From Defluviitaleaceae bacterium (GTDB lineage: Bacteria; Bacillota; Clostridia; Lachnospirales; WRAX01): DNA of 8,781 nucleotides. The stretch lies in assembly GCA_009784355.1 (NCBI GenBank), contig WRBU01000034.1, forward strand, positions 1-8,781. Direction: 5' to 3'. The notes beneath the pieces are model-generated. The model ran no database searches. It had not been told where the DNA came from and saw nothing but the letters and a program-made list of their open reading frames with translations. The translations under genes and the position numbers were made by a program. Shown here in pieces: positions 5,980-8,781 of this stretch (the stretch's first letter is position 1; each line of letters begins with the position of its first letter).

Positions 5980-7305
5980 ATGAAACTTATAAATCATATA
6001 ATTTTTGTTGATTTGGAAGATGAAAATAAGTTGTTGGTCAATTCGTTAAATGGCAATATTGCAGAAATAAACCAAGAAACTTATACGATGCTTTTGAAAT
6101 GGCAACAATGTGGAGAAATTTTACCCCAAAATGATTTAGAGACTGAACTTTTTAATTATTTGATGACAGAAGGCTTTTTAGCGAAAGACGAGCAGGAAGA
6201 AATTAATAGAAAAAATGAGATTTTGGATGTTTTGCGTAAGTCGAACGAAGAAGATAGAAAACATTGCAGAAAAATAACTTTTATTATGACCTATGATTGC
6301 AATTTTAGTTGTGCTTATTGCTTCGAAGGAAAGGCACGGTTAAAAAATGCAGTAATCCAGCCCGAGCAAATAGATGCTGCCTTAAAGCTATCAAATGATA
6401 ACCCCGAGTACATAGGGCTATTTGGCGGAGAACCTTTTTTGCCGAAAACTCGAAAATCTATTGAATACCTTTTTGAAAAAATGCCAGATAAAATTTACGA
6501 CATCATCTCAAATGGATATTATCTAGAAGAGTACGCAGACCTACTTGCAAAAGTCCAAGTTTTTCAAATTATGGTTACGCTAGATGGTGATGAAGCTACG
6601 CATGACAAGAGAAGACACCTAGTTAATGGTCAACCCACATATCAAAAAATAATTAAAGGGATAGAAAAATGCTTGGAAAATAAGATACCTATTTTGATTA
6701 GAATGAATGTTGACGACAGCAATATAAATGGTGGATTTGAGCTTCAAGAGCAGCTTTTTGAGAGATTTAGCAAACATAAAGAATTCTTACAAGTTCAAAT
6801 TTCGCCTTTGTTCCAAATTTCTGATGAAGAAAAAAATAAAATGATGAGCGACATTCATAAAGAAGATATTGAGCATGTACATAGAGGAAATAAAGTTTTA
6901 GAAAACATACCTATTTCCAACAATCCAGTTATAAAGGCTATTGCACAAAAGGTACCAATGATACCTTTATATTCGTTTTGTTATGCTCATCAAAACCAAC
7001 TTTTTGTAGACCCATACGGCAAAATTTTCTCTTGTGCAACAACGGTGGGCAAAGATGAGCTTGCGACAGGACAATATCAACCGACTGTTGATATAAAAGA
7101 AAATTCTGTTTACAATAGGAATATAGACACAATTCCCGAATGCAGGGAATGCATATACTCACTTATTTGCGGTGGAGGTTGTGCTAATCGATTGCGAGCA
7201 AAAGACGATTATTTTAAACCTGAGTGTTCGATTGTTATGACACAAATGCATGATTTATTACCGAAATATTATAAACTAATGCAACAAGAGGGGGTTGAAC
7301 AATGA
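5980..7305 (+). CDS. Radical SAM/SPASM domain peptide maturase
   Basis: A 441-residue iron-sulfur enzyme expected to modify the 40-residue peptide encoded just upstream. Residues 1-~85 resemble a PqqD-like peptide-recognition region (LLVNSLNGNIAEIN, then LMTEGFL). The radical SAM core carries C107-x3-C111-x2-C114 in TYDCNFSCAYCFE, which binds the [4Fe-4S] cluster that cleaves S-adenosylmethionine. LFGGEPF (147-153) is the SAM-contacting GGEP motif. The C-terminus is a complete seven-cysteine SPASM domain: C334-x12-G-x4-C352, then C388-x2-C391-x5-C397-x3-C401, and C416, enough for two auxiliary clusters. The nearest named group I can suggest is the clostridial Cys-rich-peptide maturases (CcpM-like), without certainty. 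I chose ATG 5980 because AAAGGGTGA (5966-5974) gives it a ribosome site; the in-frame GTG at 5971 lies inside that site. Codons are more A/T- and AGA-rich than in the flagellar genes, possibly a sign of transfer. It overlaps the next gene by 4 nt (ATGA). Confidence 0.9.
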   Translation: MKLINHIIFVDLEDENKLLVNSLNGNIAEINQETYTMLLKWQQCGEILPQNDLETELFNYLMTEGFLAKDEQEEINRKNEILDVLRKSNEEDRKHCRKITFIMTYDCNFSCAYCFEGKARLKNAVIQPEQIDAALKLSNDNPEYIGLFGGEPFLPKTRKSIEYLFEKMPDKIYDIISNGYYLEEYADLLAKVQVFQIMVTLDGDEATHDKRRHLVNGQPTYQKIIKGIEKCLENKIPILIRMNVDDSNINGGFELQEQLFERFSKHKEFLQVQISPLFQISDEEKNKMMSDIHKEDIEHVHRGNKVLENIPISNNPVIKAIAQKVPMIPLYSFCYAHQNQLFVDPYGKIFSCATTVGKDELATGQYQPTVDIKENSVYNRNIDTIPECRECIYSLICGGGCANRLRAKDDYFKPECSIVMTQMHDLLPKYYKLMQQEGVEQ

Positions 7306-8144
7306 GGTATTTACGTGTTTTTATCGGCGCAATATTTACTTTGTTCTTATTTTCATCTTGCGGCAGAACAAGCCAAGACGAAGTTGCAGTTTTCCCCCAA
7401 TTAGGCGGTAGAAATTTTGCTGCTCAAACAGCGCTGCCTATTGATGCTATTGGTGATGCGCATTTGTCTTTTATCTTACTGGATGACGGCAGTCTTTGGG
7501 CTTTTGGATGGGCTAGCGACGGCACGAGGATGGAATACTCACAAATACCCTTTTTTGTAATGGATGATGCTGATGAAATTTTTACTGAAAATGATGAAAT
7601 TTTTGCAATGATAGATGGCGAAGCCGTTAGGTTGGCACCGTATCGTCGAGGTTTAAGTTTAAATTTTATAGATGGTGAAATTTGGGCAAGCGGTGAATTT
7701 TTGCGGGGGCATGTAGCGAGGGACGAAATGCTGTATGTAATATTAGAAGAGTCCGTAAAAGTATGGAGTGCTGATGACGGCTTTATCCCAAACCAACAAA
7801 TTTTAACGGGGAATTGGCAAATATCTTCATCGGCAGACGGCAGTCTTAACCCGCCTTCTCCCCATGACCGCTATGGAATTAGATTTAGCGAAGACGGAAC
7901 AAAAGTTATGGCAACTGTGTATGCTGATGTAGCACATTGGGTAAATAGATGGACGTTCATACCATACAGTGAGCGACAATGGTCTATAATGCAGGACGGG
8001 CGTGTTAAAGTTGAAGATGCCCAAACAGGCTTGTATGAAACTTTTGCAATGCAGCTATCCCGCAATCAAGATTCTACCGGTATTTTTGATAATCTAGTTT
8101 TAATTAGTAGCGATTTTTATAAAATAATGTGGAGGTCTAGATAG
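7302..8144 (+). CDS. Putative lipoprotein of unknown function, coupled to the radical SAM maturase
   Basis: A 280-residue protein whose first 20 residues form a lipoprotein signal: R-rich n-region, hydrophobic stretch 6-17, then LFSSC with C20 as the lipidation site. It would be anchored on the outer face of the cell membrane. Residues ~55-160 contain repeated strand motifs, ILLDDGSLWAFG, AMIDGEAVRLA, NFIDGEIWASG and VILEESVKVWS, reminiscent of RCC1-like or other beta-propeller blades. Residues ~168-278 begin LTGNWQISS and continue through YGIRFSEDGT to a strand-rich end (IFDNLVLISSDFYKIMW), like a small lipocalin-type barrel. The start ATG overlaps the maturase stop (ATGA) and has GAGGGGG at 7288-7294 as ribosome site, so the two are translated together. 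By position it might give immunity to, help export, or sense the modified peptide. I recognise no specific family. Confidence 0.75.
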   Translation: MRYLRVFIGAIFTLFLFSSCGRTSQDEVAVFPQLGGRNFAAQTALPIDAIGDAHLSFILLDDGSLWAFGWASDGTRMEYSQIPFFVMDDADEIFTENDEIFAMIDGEAVRLAPYRRGLSLNFIDGEIWASGEFLRGHVARDEMLYVILEESVKVWSADDGFIPNQQILTGNWQISSSADGSLNPPSPHDRYGIRFSEDGTKVMATVYADVAHWVNRWTFIPYSERQWSIMQDGRVKVEDAQTGLYETFAMQLSRNQDSTGIFDNLVLISSDFYKIMWRSR

Positions 8145-8158
8145 GACTTTTCCAACAC

Positions 8159-8187
8159 AAAAACCTGCCCAGCAAGGCAGGTTTTTT
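8159..8187. terminator. Bidirectional intrinsic terminator after the putative RiPP operon
   Basis: AAAAACCTGCC (8159-8169), loop CAGCAA (8170-8175), GGCAGG followed by six T (8176-8187): a GC-rich 6-bp core extended by A-T pairs, with an oligo-U tail. Read from the other strand, the A run supplies a T-tract as well, so it can also end the convergent msrA transcript, whose stop codon is 8 bp away. It bounds the peptide operon to three genes. Confidence 0.93.
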
Positions 8188-8195
8188 GGTGTATC

Positions 8196-8690
8196 CTATA
8201 AAATTTCATCGTATTTGGATTGGGGAATGTGGCAATATCCGCTTGGGTTTTTGTCAAGGTATTTTTGGTGGTATTCGTCGGCGGGATAGTAGTTTGAAAG
8301 GGGGAGATTTTCTACAACGATAGGGGCTTGATATTTGGATTGCAACTGTGTCAAAGATGTATTTATAATTTTGGCATCGGCTTCGTTTTCATAATAAACT
8401 CCCGTGCGGTAATGGCTGCCGACATCATTTGCTTGGCGGTTTAGGGTTGTAGGGTCAATAATATTGTAAAAATAATCCAAAAGACTGCTTAAATCAATCA
8501 CGGTACTGTCGTATGTGATTTTAACAGCTTCTGCAAATCCTGTGTCGCCTTTGTACACATCTTCGTAAGTAGGATTGTTGAAGTTGCCGTTAGCAAAGCC
8601 GACTTCGGTGCTTACAACGCCTTTTACAAGCCCCATATATTTTTCCACACCCCAAAAGCAACCGCCGGCAAGATGTATTATTTTGTACAT
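8196..8690 (-). CDS. msrA: Peptide-methionine (S)-S-oxide reductase MsrA
   Basis: MsrA reduces methionine S-sulfoxide in oxidised proteins, a cytoplasmic repair step regenerated by thioredoxin. The 164-residue product has the diagnostic GGCFWG box with catalytic C11, then GFANG (31-35; usually GYANG), PTYEDV (40-45) and GFAEAVKITYD with the active-site glutamate E54. These are followed by QANDVGSHYRTGVYY (86-100) and DEYHQKYL (138-145). C153 in GYCHI is a plausible resolving cysteine. The length fits stand-alone MsrA, with no fused MsrB domain. AAGGAGGG on the minus strand (8701-8708) serves ATG 8690. It starts only 24 bp after the stop of an ABC-transporter ATPase gene on the same strand, so it is probably co-transcribed with that uptake system. 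Identification is secure. Confidence 0.96.
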   Translation of the reverse strand: MYKIIHLAGGCFWGVEKYMGLVKGVVSTEVGFANGNFNNPTYEDVYKGDTGFAEAVKITYDSTVIDLSSLLDYFYNIIDPTTLNRQANDVGSHYRTGVYYENEADAKIINTSLTQLQSKYQAPIVVENLPLSNYYPADEYHQKYLDKNPSGYCHIPQSKYDEIL

Positions 8691-8714
8691 TGCTACACCG
8701 CCCTCCTTGCCGTT

Positions 8715-8781
8715 TTATAGTATGCTGGTTAAGAATTTTTTGGTGCGTTCGTTTTGCGGGCTGGTAAAGATGTCTTGCGGA
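8715..8781 (-). CDS. Amino-acid ABC transporter ATP-binding protein, extreme C-terminus (partial)
   Basis: The minus strand entering from the right edge reads PQDIFTSPQNERTKKFLTSIL and then TAA at 8715-8717. This matches the typical C-terminal end of polar amino-acid ABC transporter ATPases (GlnQ/HisP type), where P-x-x-I/L-F-x-x-P-x-x-x-R-T-x-x-F-L is conserved. Only 21 complete residues are visible; all catalytic motifs lie outside the window. It is followed by msrA after 24 bp, suggesting an operon, possibly for methionine or another amino acid, though the substrate cannot be told from this fragment. Confidence 0.75.
   Translation of the reverse strand, partial: PQDIFTSPQNERTKKFLTSIL

Noticed and set aside
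5584..8195. Insertion-sequence or integrative-element boundaries around the peptide cassette
   Set aside because: No terminal inverted repeats, target-site duplication, transposase or integrase fragment, or tRNA attachment site could be seen at either edge.

Overview
The window looks like a piece of a flagellated Firmicutes chromosome, most likely a clostridial (Lachnospiraceae-like) anaerobe. The order flgK-flgL-fliW-csrA is the standard Firmicutes arrangement. The Shine-Dalgarno sequences are strong (AGGAGG type) and several promoters match the SigA consensus. A NusG-domain-II / Gx-transporter gene pair is also typical of this group. No rRNA, tRNA, CRISPR array, transposase or plasmid/phage gene was seen.

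Layout, left to right. (1) Positions 1-3298, + strand: the end of a flagellar operon, with the C-terminal part of FlgK, all of FlgL, then FliW and CsrA overlapping by 7 nt, closed by a perfect 19-bp hairpin terminator. FlgK and FlgL build the hook-filament junction; FliW and CsrA form the post-transcriptional switch that couples flagellin synthesis to filament assembly. (2) 3300-4127, - strand: a YihY/BrkB-type membrane protein converging on that terminator. (3) 4126-5587, + strand: a divergent promoter, a membrane-anchored NusG-II protein, a 134-bp structured intergenic element, and a Gx-type membrane transporter carrying an unusual soluble N-terminal domain. (4) 5592-8187, + strand: a compact operon that looks like a ribosomally made, radical-SAM-modified peptide (RiPP) system. 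It has an extended -10 promoter, a 40-residue precursor peptide gene (5726-5848) short enough to be missed by ordinary gene calling, a long hairpin, a radical SAM/SPASM peptide maturase with all ten expected cluster cysteines, and a translationally coupled lipoprotein of unknown function. (5) 8196-8781, - strand: msrA, lying just downstream of the 3' end of an amino-acid ABC transporter ATPase gene that runs off the window.

The main discovery candidate is the peptide operon in (4). The precursor has a possible LGG leader cleavage site followed by a 13-residue core with adjacent cysteines (KTFVRCCNGDQHM). The maturase has an N-terminal region resembling a peptide-recognition (PqqD-like) domain. 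The lipoprotein may serve immunity, export or sensing. No transporter or protease is encoded between the promoter and the terminator, so processing and export would have to use functions from elsewhere. Secondary points of interest are a cysteine-rich tail on FliW, the soluble domain fused to the Gx transporter, and a short motif that this domain shares with the lipoprotein.
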